The notes beneath the pieces are model-generated. The model made no database searches, was not told the origin of the DNA, and was given only the letters and a program-made list of their open reading frames with translations. From the NCBI GenBank assembly GCA_005406025.1, contig BGZK01001320.1, positions 107,736-171,735 of the forward strand: a stretch of DNA of 64,000 nt. Direction: 5' to 3'. This document shows, piece by piece, positions 47,963 to 60,420 of this stretch; the stretch's first letter is position 1; each line of letters starts with the position of its first letter. Position numbers and translations under genes: made by a program. This DNA comes from Eumeta japonica. Taxonomy: Eukaryota > Arthropoda > Insecta > Lepidoptera > Psychidae.

Positions 47963-50900
47963 TACAGATATGAGAAATTTATTATGAAATAAAATATTCT
48001 ATAAACGTAATTTTTTTAATGAATCGACGAAAATTTCATTTAGCTTTTATTATTATGTTTATTTCTTTATGTGATTGGGTTCAGAATCAAACAAATATTA
48101 TCAGAATTCTAGGTGCTTAAAAGATTTTTGTACATATTATCTACCGAAGCAGGCATTATGTAAAGATACATTTTTTAAAATAAAAATTACAGTAATTATT
48201 TAAAAAAAATACTGTATTGAAAAACAGACTGAGACTAGCCATGACGAATACTTCGACTAGTCATTTCGTCGCTGGTGCGACCGAAGATGGTTAATGTAGA
48301 CGATTTTGTGGGTAAACTCTCGAGCGAAAGACGTGAGTATAAAGCACTTGTATTGGACAGATGAACGGGTTTTAATATACATTAAGTTACCATTGACATT
48401 TAACAAACTATGTTATAATTCTATATCCAGTTGAGATGCCATTACACAAATTTTAATCATATTTTTCGTATCAACAATTACGATTCGGTAACTTAATTAC
48501 ACGATGAGATGATTAATTAAGTTAGAAAAAAGCATCAATTCGAAGAGATTAAACAAATACCGTTTTCGTTTTCTCATCAGCGTCTTTAGAGAACGTATTA
48601 ATTTCATGAATCACGTCGTCTAGAGGACATTTTAGAGGGTGTGTGAGGGCGATGGACCTTGTAATGGTTTGTTGTATTATACTACTAATCGTTGTATTAT
48701 AATACTACAGTATTATAATACAACGACAAGATGAGTATTAGAACTATTTAGATAAATCCTAAAACACCAAATATTCCGGAATATCCTTTCCCAACTGCGG
48801 GTGTTGGAGTTGATGTGGTTCTAGAAGGCCGTTTCTCAAGCCAAGCCACTCTTCAGATGAAAGTCTCCATATCGTGTAGATGACGTTCCTAGAAATGATT
48901 TCCTTTGCACGATTTGATCCTAAATCTGTTCTCGGATGCAATATCAACTCGCCAGATTTTATAAACTATTACAATCCATTGAAAAAATGTACAATAACCA
49001 GATTTAACATTAGTCTAAACAGACCCGCAACTGGTGAGATATATCAGAAAAAAAAAAGTAATAACCATTAACGATTCATTTAAATAGAATGATCAACAGT
49101 GTGGATTAAACATCTTTCATTAAAAGTAAAACACGCTTCTACGCTCCTCAACACAATTCGCTAACGATACTGACGAGACTCACAGGATGGTAATTAGCGC
49201 AAACAGCTATGACTCTTTTACTTTACAGAAGAGTAAAATTGCGGCAATGTACTAGTTATTAGGTACTCTATGAAATTTTCAGCACTTGTTACAGAGCTGA
49301 TAGAATAGACGTGTTATTATGCTTCTGCCGCCTCTCATTATCTGTGACTAAGCCTTATTTATCATATACGGCAGCTTTCCTAGCTTTCATAATTTTTATT
49401 ATTAGTATTTTATGCTAATCTTATTTTCAATTTCATCATCATTAGTTTATGTACGAATAATGATGAAATTCGAAACAAAATGACAATATTACGGCAACTG
49501 AATATATTCAATTGTAGTAATTTTGTCATCTGCAAATGTATTTTAACATAATTTTTCCAACACTCTTTCGCTTGATTTCCCTTATTCATCATCCGCTACC
49601 GTTTAATATCACAATTGCAGACTATTTTCTGTAATTACTCGGTTCTTTTCATCATATTGAATAAAAAAAATTCAGTTTATTCAAATACTCTTCAAAAATC
49701 TTTTATAGCCTTGTTTCATTTCACTAATTCTTCTTTACACACATTACATAATTCTCATTTTGCATCTTTATGTACTTTTAGCTTCTTGTAATTTATCTTT
49801 ACAACTGTTCTTTCTATGCACTTTGTGTTTAATCCTTTACACAGTAAATCCAATCATGCGTTCTTTTTTTTACCCTCTAAGTACTTTCTTTATCTTAAAA
49901 TTCCATCATTTATTATCTTTCCCATAGCAGTCTCCCATAGCATAGCATAGTTTTTATATTCAGATCCTGACGCTTATTAATATTCGTCTTAGCAATGATT
50001 GACAGCTTCGGCCCCTACCTTTTCTTTAAGTCTCATTCATGCATAGAATACATGGCACCAATTCGAGACATCATCAATTTCTTTATCCATCCTTTCATAT
50101 TCTCATTAAGAGTGGTGAAGCGAATCTCTCTCTGATCAGACTTTTGTCCTATTGGAGAATAAATGTGATGGGTGGCGGACTTCGTTGCCGCTAACAAACC
50201 TATGGCTACTCTTCCCCAGCACAGAAATTTACTCTTCACGAGATACAATAAGTCTGTCCAGAACAAGCCTGGGAAGCGATTTTATGGAAATATTATTACT
50301 GTCCTTGTTTAATATTTTTTTAATTTTCACTATAATAGTAATTTGAAGTTTTGAGAGGAAATCGGAAGGATACTAAGGTATAACAGCGAACGATAATTGA
50401 AAATAGGGTAGTAGAACAATATCATCTCAGAAAGAAGACACTAGTAGAACAGACAGCAGATCTCGTTACAAGGTGTGCTCCTACACAAAGCCGGTCGGCT
50501 AGTCGTTAAGAGAGACACCTTCAAAGGTAAATTAAATTTTAACTCAATATTTGATATATTTTTATATATAAAATAAAAAGAACTACGTAAAATGGCATAA
50601 AATAATTTCATAAACATGTAGTAAAATTAACTATTATATCCAATCTTGAATACCAATATTTCAGCTCTTGAATATTATTATAGTTTGCGTAGCGAAGTTC
50701 GGAGATTTCATTACTCCTTAATCTGGTAAAGTATTTACTCTGATAACTTCTTTATAACTTCGAAGTTTCGACGAAGATGCCCGAACAAGCGTTTCAAACT
50801 CGATGTACCTTTTGATTAATAAAATCCTCCTTTGGTTGCTAAGGGTGTCCCTTTTAGCAATCTCCGTCAAACTTAGACTGTTCATTATTGAAGATTCTAC

Positions 50901-51362
50901 CGTAGTGGTCACACTAATTTACATTTCATGGACGCGTATGTATAACGAATCCTGAATTTCTCTCTGGACGTATACATATCGATGTCTCAGGTTTTTTATA
51001 CGTTTCTCTGACCATAAATTAAAATTTAACAACAATCCTGTTATTCTAAACTACAGTTTATGATTACCATTTTCATTTTGATATTTGTATGAACAATAAT
51101 ATTCTAATTCTAGTATTGATTCTAAATTTTTATTTCTATCTATAAAAAGTAGTGCACAATTTATTTCATGACTAATCTGGTCCAAGATTCTAGTGTGAGC
51201 GAAGGGCAGACAATCGGACAAACATGCTTTCACATTTATAACATAAACAAATAGGTTTATAGCTAGAAATCCATCGATGTTAATAAGCAGACCCACCGAA
51301 ATAATTCTATATATTGAGACATACAGCGCCGTTTCTTTGCGACGAGTTCGTTGCTTTTTAGT
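47963..51362. other. AT-rich spacer with one strong palindrome
   Basis: No gene supported in 3.4 kb. Open frames are short and lack domains; T-rich sequence dominates at 49640-49930. The palindrome at 48689-48726 is listed separately. Confidence 0.5.
48689..48726. repeat. Perfect 18-bp inverted repeat with a 2-nt centre
   Basis: TCGTTGTATTATAATACT, then AC, then the exact complement. A partial extra copy of the arm (TTTGTTGTATTATACTAC) lies just before it at about 48668, so the arm word occurs three times. Confidence 0.75.
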
Positions 51363-51650
51363 ATTCTGTACCCAAAGGGTGTCAACGGAACCCTATTATA
51401 GAGACTCCGCTGTCTGTCTGTTCGTCTGTCATAGGGCTCCATGTCTTGAACCGTAATAGCTAGATACTTGAAATTTTTACCGATTTTGTATTACTGTGGC
51501 CACTATAACACGAAATACTAAACATAAAATAAAGTAAAAAATTAAAAGGGGTCGTCATACAAAAAACGTGTTTTGTTTTACTGGACTATTTTTGTAACAT
51601 TGTACGGAAGTACGGAACCCTTCATGTATATTCGCACTTGACCGGTTTTT
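51363..51650 (-). repeat. Lepidopteran-type dispersed repeat, nearly complete
   Basis: On the minus strand it starts AAAAACCGGTCAAGTGCGAA, then GAAGGGTTCCGTAC, includes GGCCACAGTAAT and TTCAAGACATGG, then the GACAGACGAACAGACAGACA block, and ends AGGGTTCCGTTGACACCC-like then TTTGGGTACAGAATAC. Counterpart of 12411-12703 in reverse orientation. Confidence 0.7.
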
Positions 51651-51904
51651 CTTCATCCGCTTGAGCACACGCTTGCTTTTCGTTGTCCATTGTTAAAAAT
51701 AAATCAAAGTGTCTTTCATATATTTGGGTATGGTAAGACGTAAATCGTTATATCTCGTTTAGATTGTGTTTTGTTGATAAGTAATGAATTGATGCTTTCT
51801 ATTTTTACTAATTTAATGTCGATTTTTCAAAAACTTCTTAGTCCTTTGTGAGATAAAATGTAATGTGTGACGAAAAAATAATACAGAAATCAAAATCTGT
51901 CATC

Positions 51905-51930
51905 AAGATATTGACAATAGTCAATATCTT
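51905..51930. repeat. Perfect 11-bp inverted repeat
   Basis: AAGATATTGAC, AATA, GTCAATATCTT. AT-rich, so it may be chance. Confidence 0.55.
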
Positions 51931-52229
51931 AGAACAGTATATTATAAGAAAGAGTTAAAAAAAATTAAGCATAAAACGGTTTTATTGAAAATAAATATAA
52001 TAATGATGTAGATACTTTACTAAAAGCTAAAAAATAATTAAGTACGTCTTAAGTGCCCACCAGTCATCACACACACTCCTCATCGATCTGGCCTTGATCA
52101 GACTAAAACATAATCGTGTGGCGTAGCGTAACCTGAGTAAATATGTAAACAGAATTTATAATGATATGGGCGGTTGATTGTCGGTAGAGATTTCATGCAA
52201 GTAAGTACTTGGGGGAAAACAGTAACGAC

Positions 52230-52410
52230 AAATCATTCTTATCTACCCTAATTCCACACAATCCTCGGCGCGCTTTAACCTTTCGCCTTAACTCGGGTGG
52301 TGTACCGTTAACGACGTATCATTTTAGCCACCCTGACTCCACAAAGTCCTCGACATAATAGGAATTCTTGACTTGAGTGGGAGGTGCATGCTTGAATCCC
52401 GATTCTAAGT
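52230..52410 (+). repeat. Imperfect direct duplication of about 80-90 bp
   Basis: ACGACAAATCATTCTTATCT, CACACAATCCTCGGCGCGC and CTTAACTCGGGTGG recur as ACGACGTATCATTTTAGCC, CACAAAGTCCTCGACA and CTTGACTTGAGTGG. No coding signal. Confidence 0.45.
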
Positions 52411-52484
52411 TGAGGAAATTCTTAATTCTGGTTAGATGCTTAAATTTCAGTTTTAATATATAGACATTGTGTTCTATTTGTAAA

Positions 52485-52800
52485 GCCCTTCCATTTAATA
52501 CCTATTCCCCAAATTAAAACGATTGAAATAAATATGTGATCCGCCATTTTATGGCGGCGCGGCCATCTTAAATTTAGAATTGAAAACCTTTCATTTGATA
52601 CCCATATTTTAGGGGTTGTGAAAAAATAATACAATCCGCCATTACGTCTTAGATTTGGAATATTTTATCATGTACCTACTGTATTTTACTAGTCAAAGCC
52701 TTTCATTTCACAGCCAACTCAATATGGGCGTTGAGTTGGTTGTGAAAAAATAAGTAATCCGCCATTGTGTGACGGCGACCATCTCGGATTTACAAAGGTG
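52485..52800 (+). repeat. Degenerate tandem repeat, three units of about 100-110 bp
   Basis: Each unit has CCTTTCATTTGATACC-like, then a GTTGTGAAAAAATAA-like stretch (in two units), ATCCGCCATTTTATGGCGGC-like and ATCTTAAATTT-like words. CCTTTCATTT-type starts are at about 52487, 52586 and 52696 and ATCCGCCATT at about 52538, 52634 and 52757. I recognise this type as a dispersed minisatellite-like repeat in Lepidoptera. Confidence 0.6.
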
Positions 52801-55800
52801 TGTACCAAATATAAGATCAATCTATCAACATATAGGGGTAAAATTTCAATTACTAAATTTTACCCAAATAAGGTAAGCTATATTAAACCATTTAAAAATT
52901 ATCGAACTTGACCATTAATAATGTTCGAAACGCATACACATAATATTCCAAACGTTCATTGCTTAAAGAATATCGAAAATAGAATAATAAGTATTTATAT
53001 GTACATTTTTATGAGCAAAATTTTAAATATTATTAAAAAAAAATTCAATCAAATAATTAAAATTTTCGATTTTTTTTTAATTTTTCATTGTTAAAACAGT
53101 ATCGGTTCTGGGTTTCTATCTGCATCTATCGAATTAGTATAAAAATAACCACCATACAACTCAGCACATAATAACAGTTTCAGTAGCACAGAACTATGCG
53201 CAATGCCCTGCACTAAATGATGACGCACTGCGCCGAAGCGGGCAATAGTGTGAGACCACAAGTCTGTACTGCCGAGTTGTTTTGTGTAATGTATACGCAA
53301 ATTGAAATATCTATTATCAATTTGCCTTGATATTAGCGTTTGCTTTAACGGCGATCGAGAATATCATAACTAAACGTATTGAAAAAGGTTCATGAACACT
53401 ACAACACACATTGGGCCAACCCCAGGACTATAGCATAATATAATTTTAGAAGAAAGCGTGTTCGTATGTCGATGCGAATATCATGTTATCTGGTTTGTAT
53501 AAAGAGTATAAGATTTCGTTAATACTACAGGTTGTAGGGAAAGTAGAAATGTAATTCGTAACGTAATCAGTAAGATTTGGAAGAAAATGTGTGCACAATC
53601 TGTCAAATTATACTGATTACATTTCCTATCACGTTTTTACCTTTGTAATTATCTGACAACTATTTAAGGTTATCTTAATTGAAAGTTGAAAATGCAATCT
53701 ATACGATGAGACTTGTGTATATTTATTCATTAAAATATAAGGATAAAAAAATGTTTTTTTCCAATTTTTAAAAGTTTCAGCTTTAGGCTTGCATCTGTGA
53801 TTTCAAGTTTTATTTACCGTATCGCTGAGTCATAGAGATCGTGGAGGGATCCACGATCTTTCTATTTCATATTGAAGGGTTCGGACCGTAAGCTCTCCAC
53901 GCCCGCCCAGCGCGTGTTGGGGACCGCTAACGACCTTTGTCGTCAATGCAGTCACCCCCGACCGTGGCCTACGGCTTAAGTGCTCTATTAGGAACGGAGC
54001 GAGTGACTTAAATTGATTTAACTTCAGAGCGCACTGGAAAATCCGCTTTTGACCATGATCAAAGCCAGAATATTGAGTTGACAACGCGTTTAAACAATCA
54101 GTTAATGAACTATGAACTCATTTCAGACCAGCCGCTTATTTTTATGCTATGAAATCGGTTTGTTGATTTTATTTATACAGACAACAGACACCGAAATTAA
54201 GATCAAGATAATATGCACCCTATTTTAGTAAAGTTTCTTCAATTTTTCGATACTAACAATTAACAATTTTGTGAAAAAGTCTATATTTTTTGCCTAATTA
54301 AATGAAACTATTATTTGTATCCATCTAAAATTCGCTTGTGCTAAAATCACTATAAAATTGAATTATCTAGTCTCGGAGTAGTACGAACATTTCTATTTTT
54401 CCTGTTCCTAAACAGGAACCGCGTCGCATTAGGTATATCCATTCCATAAGCTACTCCAAAATCGTCAAACGAAGCGTGCACGGCTCGTTTCACAATATAC
54501 AGGGTGCTACTATTCGTTACACTCCAACCGTTTTATTTGTTGCGCCGTCGGGGGATTCCGATACACGCGCAGGAATCACGTACAAAAACATTTCCGCGTC
54601 ATTAGCTTTTACGTATCTCCCCGAACTCGTTACAGATAGCTTTCGTTAAAGCTATGCCTGGGCCGGAGGAAAGTTTTTTTATTTAAAAAGTTGCTACACC
54701 CGAGAGTTGTAAATCTGTTCACCACTATTCAGGGCCGACTACCCGTTATTTGATTTACGGCCACGATCGTCGAACAAACGTCGGGATAAATACCAAAGTT
54801 TGTTGGACTAGTTATTGGACGATTTCGTTTTATGCATTTGTTTTATGTTATCCCTGCACGATTCGTATCGTATGTGGCCTGCTCTATTTAAAGGCTTTTT
54901 TGATGCTAACTCTGTTCCTGTACTGTATTACACCTATTGCTTTGTGTGTTATCACATTTAATAACTAAAAATTCGACATAGAAATATAGATGACATTTCA
55001 TTTACAATTTTTTTCCTCTTAAGAGTTATTTTATATTTTTAAAGCGATTTAAGAGTATGTAAAAAATACAGTAAGACATTTTTTTCTTTCTAAGAAAACA
55101 TAAAAAATCGGTTAACGTTCAGAAAAAAGAAAAAAGAAGTTGTATTTGAATTTATCTAAATCCGTGCAAGTATACGAAGTATTGTCGAAAGGAAAATCCC
55201 CTACTTTTTTCAAGTTAGTTAATAAGCATTTATTTTGGCACTTTTACTTATTCATTCATTATGAAACAAAAAACCTATAAGTCTAAGTGATTAACAAGTG
55301 AAAAGCAGAATAAAATTTAATACACATCTATAATTACATTTCATATAATATAAATAAATAAGCCTTTTTTGCTGATATTACACTTATTAGTGTATATATC
55401 ATATAATATAAGGGCATGCAAATGTTTTGGTATCAAAATCAATTGGTCATTTAAAATAAAAAAAGGAAAACTATCTTATTTCACGATATAATGGAAATCA
55501 AACGAAAGTTCCATAGAATAGTTTTGTGTTGTTTGAAAAAATCTAATCACCAATAGAAATCATGGAAGTAAAAAAACATGAAAAACAAAATTTTTATTTC
55601 AACGATGTCTCGAATAAGGCACAATTTAATGACGCGTATTTTCAAAACTCAATTATTTGTAATGCAGTAATTATATGAAACATTCCAATCACGGAATGCG
55701 GAGAACAATGTCAAACATTAACAACAAATTAGTCAAGTCGTTAAAACTTCAAATGACGTTTGGTTCAAGAAAACAAAATGGCGGACTAGGGTCCTTCGAT

Positions 55801-56284
55801 ACAAAGTTTTAACTGGCTATGTAATTAAGTTTGACAGCGGGAAACAACTTTTAATTAATACGCGTAGTTCGAGTTTGAACGGTGTTAGGGCCTCATCAAA
55901 CATAGGACTCGGATGACGCACGATCCGAAGGCTTCGATGGCAGAGTTTCCGAACAAGTTAAAAGTTTGATGCTCGCCTACGAACAGTCGACTTGGCTACA
56001 TCGACGTTTCTAGATGAGGCCTTTTCTTCTGAAAGCTTCTGAAAAATCGCGTCTAGTCCAGGAACACGCGCTAATTACGGTTTAATAATAGATATATTTT
56101 CATATTATATATAAATCTTTTAGAATTTCTCGCACAGTTTTGGACTGACCGCCTGGCTAACATGATTTATAATCTACGAGGATTTGCAAAGCTTATTATA
56201 CAGCACGTTTTTTCGATAATAACACTTTTCACAAATTGGAGTAATGACATCTTAAATATTAAAATACATTTTTTTTAAATAACA
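52801..56284. other. Long spacer without a supported gene
   Basis: AT-rich with GC-richer patches at about 53870-54030 and 54400-54740 and a balanced patch at 55720-56070. None gives an exon with a known domain. The hydrophobic frame at 54750-54968 lacks a partner exon. A 10-bp inverted repeat (AGATCGTGGA/TCCACGATCT) lies at 53836-53859. Confidence 0.45.
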
Positions 56285-56545
56285 TGTCGAGCAGAATGGA
56301 GACGTAATTTACGAAAAATAATAAGTTAAATAATTCTTCAGAGTATTCTTCATAATAAACGCTATAGAACATGCATAAAGATGTTACATCTCTCCGAGCT
56401 GTCCGTATATTAAAATTGCTGGCAAATCAAGAAGCTCTACGTTGGATAAGGTCTAGAAACATGGGTTGATATTGCAGTGCCTCGATCCGGAGGTGGCAAC
56501 AGTACTCCAGATGTGGTCGGACCTGTGTCTTACAATGAATAATTA
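56285..56545 (-). pseudogene. Non-LTR retrotransposon (Jockey/CR1-like) C-terminal fragment
   Basis: On the minus strand: CKTQVRPHLEYCCHLRIEAL, QYQPMFLDLIQRRAS, a stop, then RRDVTSLCMFYSVYYEEYSE and ELFNLL. It matches, in order, a tail common in lepidopteran LINE proteins (QVRPHMEYCCHLWSG, DRVQRRAARIV, RRDVASLCVFYRIYHGECSE, ELFDLI). The reverse transcriptase core and 3' end are absent. Single stop and small changes only, so it is a fairly young fragment. Confidence 0.7.
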
Positions 56546-58109
56546 ACTCTATTAGCAAATTTGTCTTTCACTGGTCATTGATTATAGTACATATTCCACA
56601 TATATTGAAATTTCCATAATTAAAGTTTCCTCGTACAATACATGTATTACTGTCATCTGGAAATTATCGTCATTTTTAAGAAATAGACCATTACTCAATA
56701 AAATAGAATATCTAGGTACGATATATACATCTGCACTAAGCTGAAAAAAGGCAATTTCAGTAAGATGTCAGACATAAGCTAATATTTTAATCTCGCCTCC
56801 GGAAAATGAATAATAATTTAAGCGTTGTCATATTAAACAATATAGAAAACGGTAACGTATATACCCATCTGTTATGGCTTAAAGGTAGTAGTAGTAGTTT
56901 TTACTATAGCAAATCGAACAGGAATATGGGAATATATGAAACCCGGTTTAAAAAATCATGCTTATGTTTGTAAAAAATAAAAAATAGTCAAATATTAAAA
57001 GGTAAATCTAAATAAAAATCAGAAATATAATAAATATAAAGAAAAATTAGGCTTATTTTCAATTGGAGAAATTCACTGGAGCCAGACTACATCTAATACA
57101 ATATTATTGCATCTATAACATTGCAGGTTGAGTATGTAGTCATAAAAAAATGTGTTCGGCCAACAAAATATGGATAAGCAGTGAAGCAAGCAACGATCGA
57201 TGTATTTGAAACTCTAGAAACAAAACCAAGCCATCAATTGAGGAGTTAAGGTGGGATGAAGCTTTATCTATTTATTATATACGTGAATACTAAATAGCTT
57301 CTATTAACCTATCTTTTCTTCAGTATCTGGCTGTATTGCATATAAACCGGTCGCTTGTATAATCCTTTCACTCCCATTTCGATCCGCAAATAAACTCTTA
57401 CCCATAACCACGCGTCGCTCCAATACATTGGATTTAGTATAATGAGTATGGGATCTGTATTGGGATTTCACTAGTTTAGTTACACAAATACCTGAAGAGG
57501 AGGCACTCACTATGATGATGATTGTTAACGCTATTTTCCCCCTTTTTATATTGTAGTTTGTCACGCATAGACAAAAGTTAACTGACAGACGCGGGTTGAG
57601 GTGGGACATATGCGCGAGACCTGATTCGGACGTTAGCCGGCGGTGATTAAAGTGCTTCGCTCACGAGCAAATGAGTGAGAGCCAAATTGGGTTAGCCGAT
57701 GCGGGATTTATATACTTTTCCTACATAATAAGTTAGCGCGAGTGAAGACAGTGAAATAAACAAACACAACGTAGCCACTAGACGGTCGCGCCTGGCGCGG
57801 CCCGGGCACCTCGATGAGAAGGCGTCGGAAGGGTAAGTCCCCGAAATTATTATTTCTCAGGGCTGTCCCGACGCGTACATTTTTTGATGAGTTAGACTGG
57901 GTTATACTAGGGGGTTAAAACTGTTTTTATGTGGGTTTTCTTTATAATTAATGATAAAACGAACTTATTTGTACTTGAAGTACTGTTATAATTATGTGAG
58001 CTGCTCGTTCGTAGCGATTAATATTAACCTGCTGTACTGTTGTTGTAGTACACATCTCTGGCCATTGATACAAAATTTTAAAGAAAACTGCAAAGAGCCC
58101 GCGTCGACA
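56546..58109. other. Spacer and probable 5' region of a BEL/Pao element
   Basis: AT-rich up to 57290. A 101-codon minus-strand frame (57609 to 57304) encodes a possible membrane segment (IALTIIIIVSASSSGI) but no family I know. From about 57600 composition rises; 57650-58110 probably includes the LTR and leader of the BEL/Pao relic that follows, but exact LTR edges are not visible. Confidence 0.35.
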
Positions 58110-58376
58110 GCGTCGTCGAATATAGAGAACACCGCGTCGTTTCAATATAGAAGCAGAAGCCACGTCGTTTCAATATAGAAGAAGAAATTACGTCATTTCA
58201 ACATAGAAGAAGAAGCCACGTCGTTTCAATATAGAGTAAGAAGCCACGTCATTTCAACATAGGAGAAGAAGCCACGCCGTTTAAATATAGAAGAAGAAGC
58301 CGCGCCGTTTCATTATAGAAGAAGAAGCCATACTGCTTCAATATAGAAGAGAAATTACGTCGATTCACAATCTACG
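58110..58376 (+). repeat. 28-bp tandem array in front of the BEL/Pao gag
   Basis: About ten units of the type ACGTCGTTTCAATATAGAAG plus AAGAAGCC. The TTCA word falls at 58141, 58169, 58197, 58225, 58253, 58281 (as TTAA), 58309, 58337 and 58365, exactly 28 bp apart each time; the first unit, at about 58113, is 3 bp shorter. It ends right at the ATG of the gag-like frame (58377). The period is not a multiple of three. Confidence 0.9.
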
Positions 58377-60420
58377 ATGCCGATAACACATTCACAGTCG
58401 GGAAAAATGCCCGCAGTCGTCACGAGAGACGAAATAGAAAATAGAAGAAGGTCGTCGACGAACATAAATCACCACGACACCATTACACATCACAAGTCTC
58501 CGCCACAGTCACCTTCCGAAGTCGTCCAGCCACCCGCCGCCCCCGCGAGGAGATCGTCGGACACCTCAAAGAAGTCGAAACACGCTGGCTGGCTCGCCAA
58601 AGCAAGAGAAGAGGTTGCGAAACTAAAATTAGAAGTGGCCTTTGAACAACTACAATGCATAGAAGCGGAAGGAATAGACAAGGATAGCAGTTCGAGCTCC
58701 GAAATAGAAGCACCAGCAAAGCAGAAGAAAGTCGAGTCCTGCCTGGCAGCAAGCCGCCGCACCGATAGAAATCGCTCCGAAGTCCACCGCTCTCCCTACC
58801 ACGATGTGAAAGCCGAACATGATGCCGACTCGTAACGACGGCGGTGTAACCACATGGCATAGACAAACACTGCTGCCCGCAACCAAACAGGAACCTACTT
58901 CCGAAGATGAGAAGAAGATCGATCTCACTTGGCTGACCTCAACAATAGCGGAAGCGGCGCGCGCCGGACAGCCACAGATGATATCGAAATACATATGCGA
59001 ACTACCCACTTTCAACGGATCTCAAAACGACTGGTTCTTGTTCAAATCCGCATACATAAACATTGCGAGCAGATTTTCCAAGGTCGAAAACACAGCGTGA
59101 TTGAGAAAAGCGTTAAAAGGAAAGCGAAGGAGGTCGACAGCCGTCTTCTTAAAGCACACGTCGAGACGTTCGAAATTATACGAGTATTAGAAACGAGATT
59201 TGGACGGCCCAACTTGATCCCTCTCGATGAGTTGAATAGACTGAGGAACACCCTGCGACCTGCAAATCCGCTTCCAGATATATGTCTGTTCGCAAATAGT
59301 ATAAAGATCAGCGTCGCAACAGTATAAGTACTAGATCGCATTCACTATCTTTATTACCCGGAGATAATGAAAAATCTTGTAGAAGAACTAACTCCCACGC
59401 TACGGTATCGCTGGTTCGATTACGCTTTCGAGCAAACAACCGAAGAATCTGCCCTGATGAAGTTCGACAAGTTTATCGAAAAGAAAACTGAACGCTGCGG
59501 AAGATTCGCACCACTTGAATTAATAGCAAGCGAAGATTCACATCCTATGATTAGAAATAGAAGTCATCAAACTTTCAACACGAACAATAGAAGCGAGTGA
59601 CGGGAACCGAACTGCGTCATATGCTAGTCCGCGCCGTATAGACCGAGTGACAGCGCCTCACTACAGAGGGAAAGAAAGAGATGGAGATAGTCACCTCCAC
59701 TCAACACACAGACGCCATCCGTATCGTGTGCATTTTAAAGATAGTGCCAGTACGAGTGACCGGGCCGAGAGGACACGTCGACACGCATGTATTACTCGAC
59801 GACGGGTCCAGCGTGATGTTGGTAGACGCCGCCCTAGCTACAAGTAAAGGTGCCGAGGGGCCCGTGGACTTGCTATGTATAGAAGCGATCGCCAGTATGT
59901 AGTTAGATGCCGTAGCATCGCGCCGAGTAACTCTGCACATCAAGGGGCAGCATAGGAGCTACAAATTAAAAGCGAGATAAATCAACAATCTCAGGCTCGC
60001 TCCACAGAGTATAGAAAAACGGGACCTAGAGGGCTGTCAACACTTACGAAATATAAAAGAATTTTTGAAGTATGAAAACGCGCACCTCAGCGTATCGATT
60101 GGGCAAAATAACTGGTATCTGCTTGCCGCCGATAGAATAAGAAGAGGGTATAGAGCTCAACCGGCGGCCTCCCGTACACCACTGGAATGGGTTCTACACG
60201 GTACTCACATAAGAAGTCTCGGGCGACGTGTGCATTATGTACATCACATCGCCGAAAATAATATAGAAGAAATAGTTCGAAGATATTTTCAGATCCGGGC
60301 CGCTTCTATTCGATTGGCCTAAAATCGACTCGTCTAATTGATCACCCTTTGAAGGACGAATCCGGAAATTGCCGAAAATAGTATAAAAATGCAGGTGCAT
60401 GCTGCATAGAAGCTGCTCTA
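58377..60420 (+). pseudogene. BEL/Pao LTR retrotransposon relic: gag and aspartic protease
   Basis: Gag forms the particle and the protease matures it. The first frame (58377-58835) starts MPITHSQSGKMPAVVTRDEI and has a helix-rich segment with EEVAKLKLEVAFEQL. A shift gives DLTWLTSTIAEAARAGQPQM, ELPTFNGSQNDWFLF, then LRKALKGKAKE, LETRFGRPNLI and LVEELTPTLRYRWFDY: BEL/Pao gag order. The protease follows as VPVRVTGPRGHVDTHVLLDD and GSSVMLVDAA (aspartic motif LLDDGS). Then GQNNWYLLAADRIRRG and SRTPLEWVLHG, the protease-RT linker of Pao-type pol. The relic ends near 60420 before any reverse transcriptase. At least five frameshifts or stops break it. Confidence 0.8.

Noticed and set aside
54750..54968. 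Hydrophobic 72-codon frame as a chemoreceptor exon
   Set aside because: Hydrophobic but without a recognisable receptor motif or flanking exons; AT-rich sequence readily gives such frames.
58110..58376. CRISPR-like array
   Set aside because: The 28-bp units follow each other with no spacers, and this is a eukaryotic window.
58483..59015. Long minus-strand frames of 127, 90 and 121 codons opposite the BEL gag
   Set aside because: They are shadows of the plus-strand gag frames, with Cys/Leu-rich sequence and no domain.
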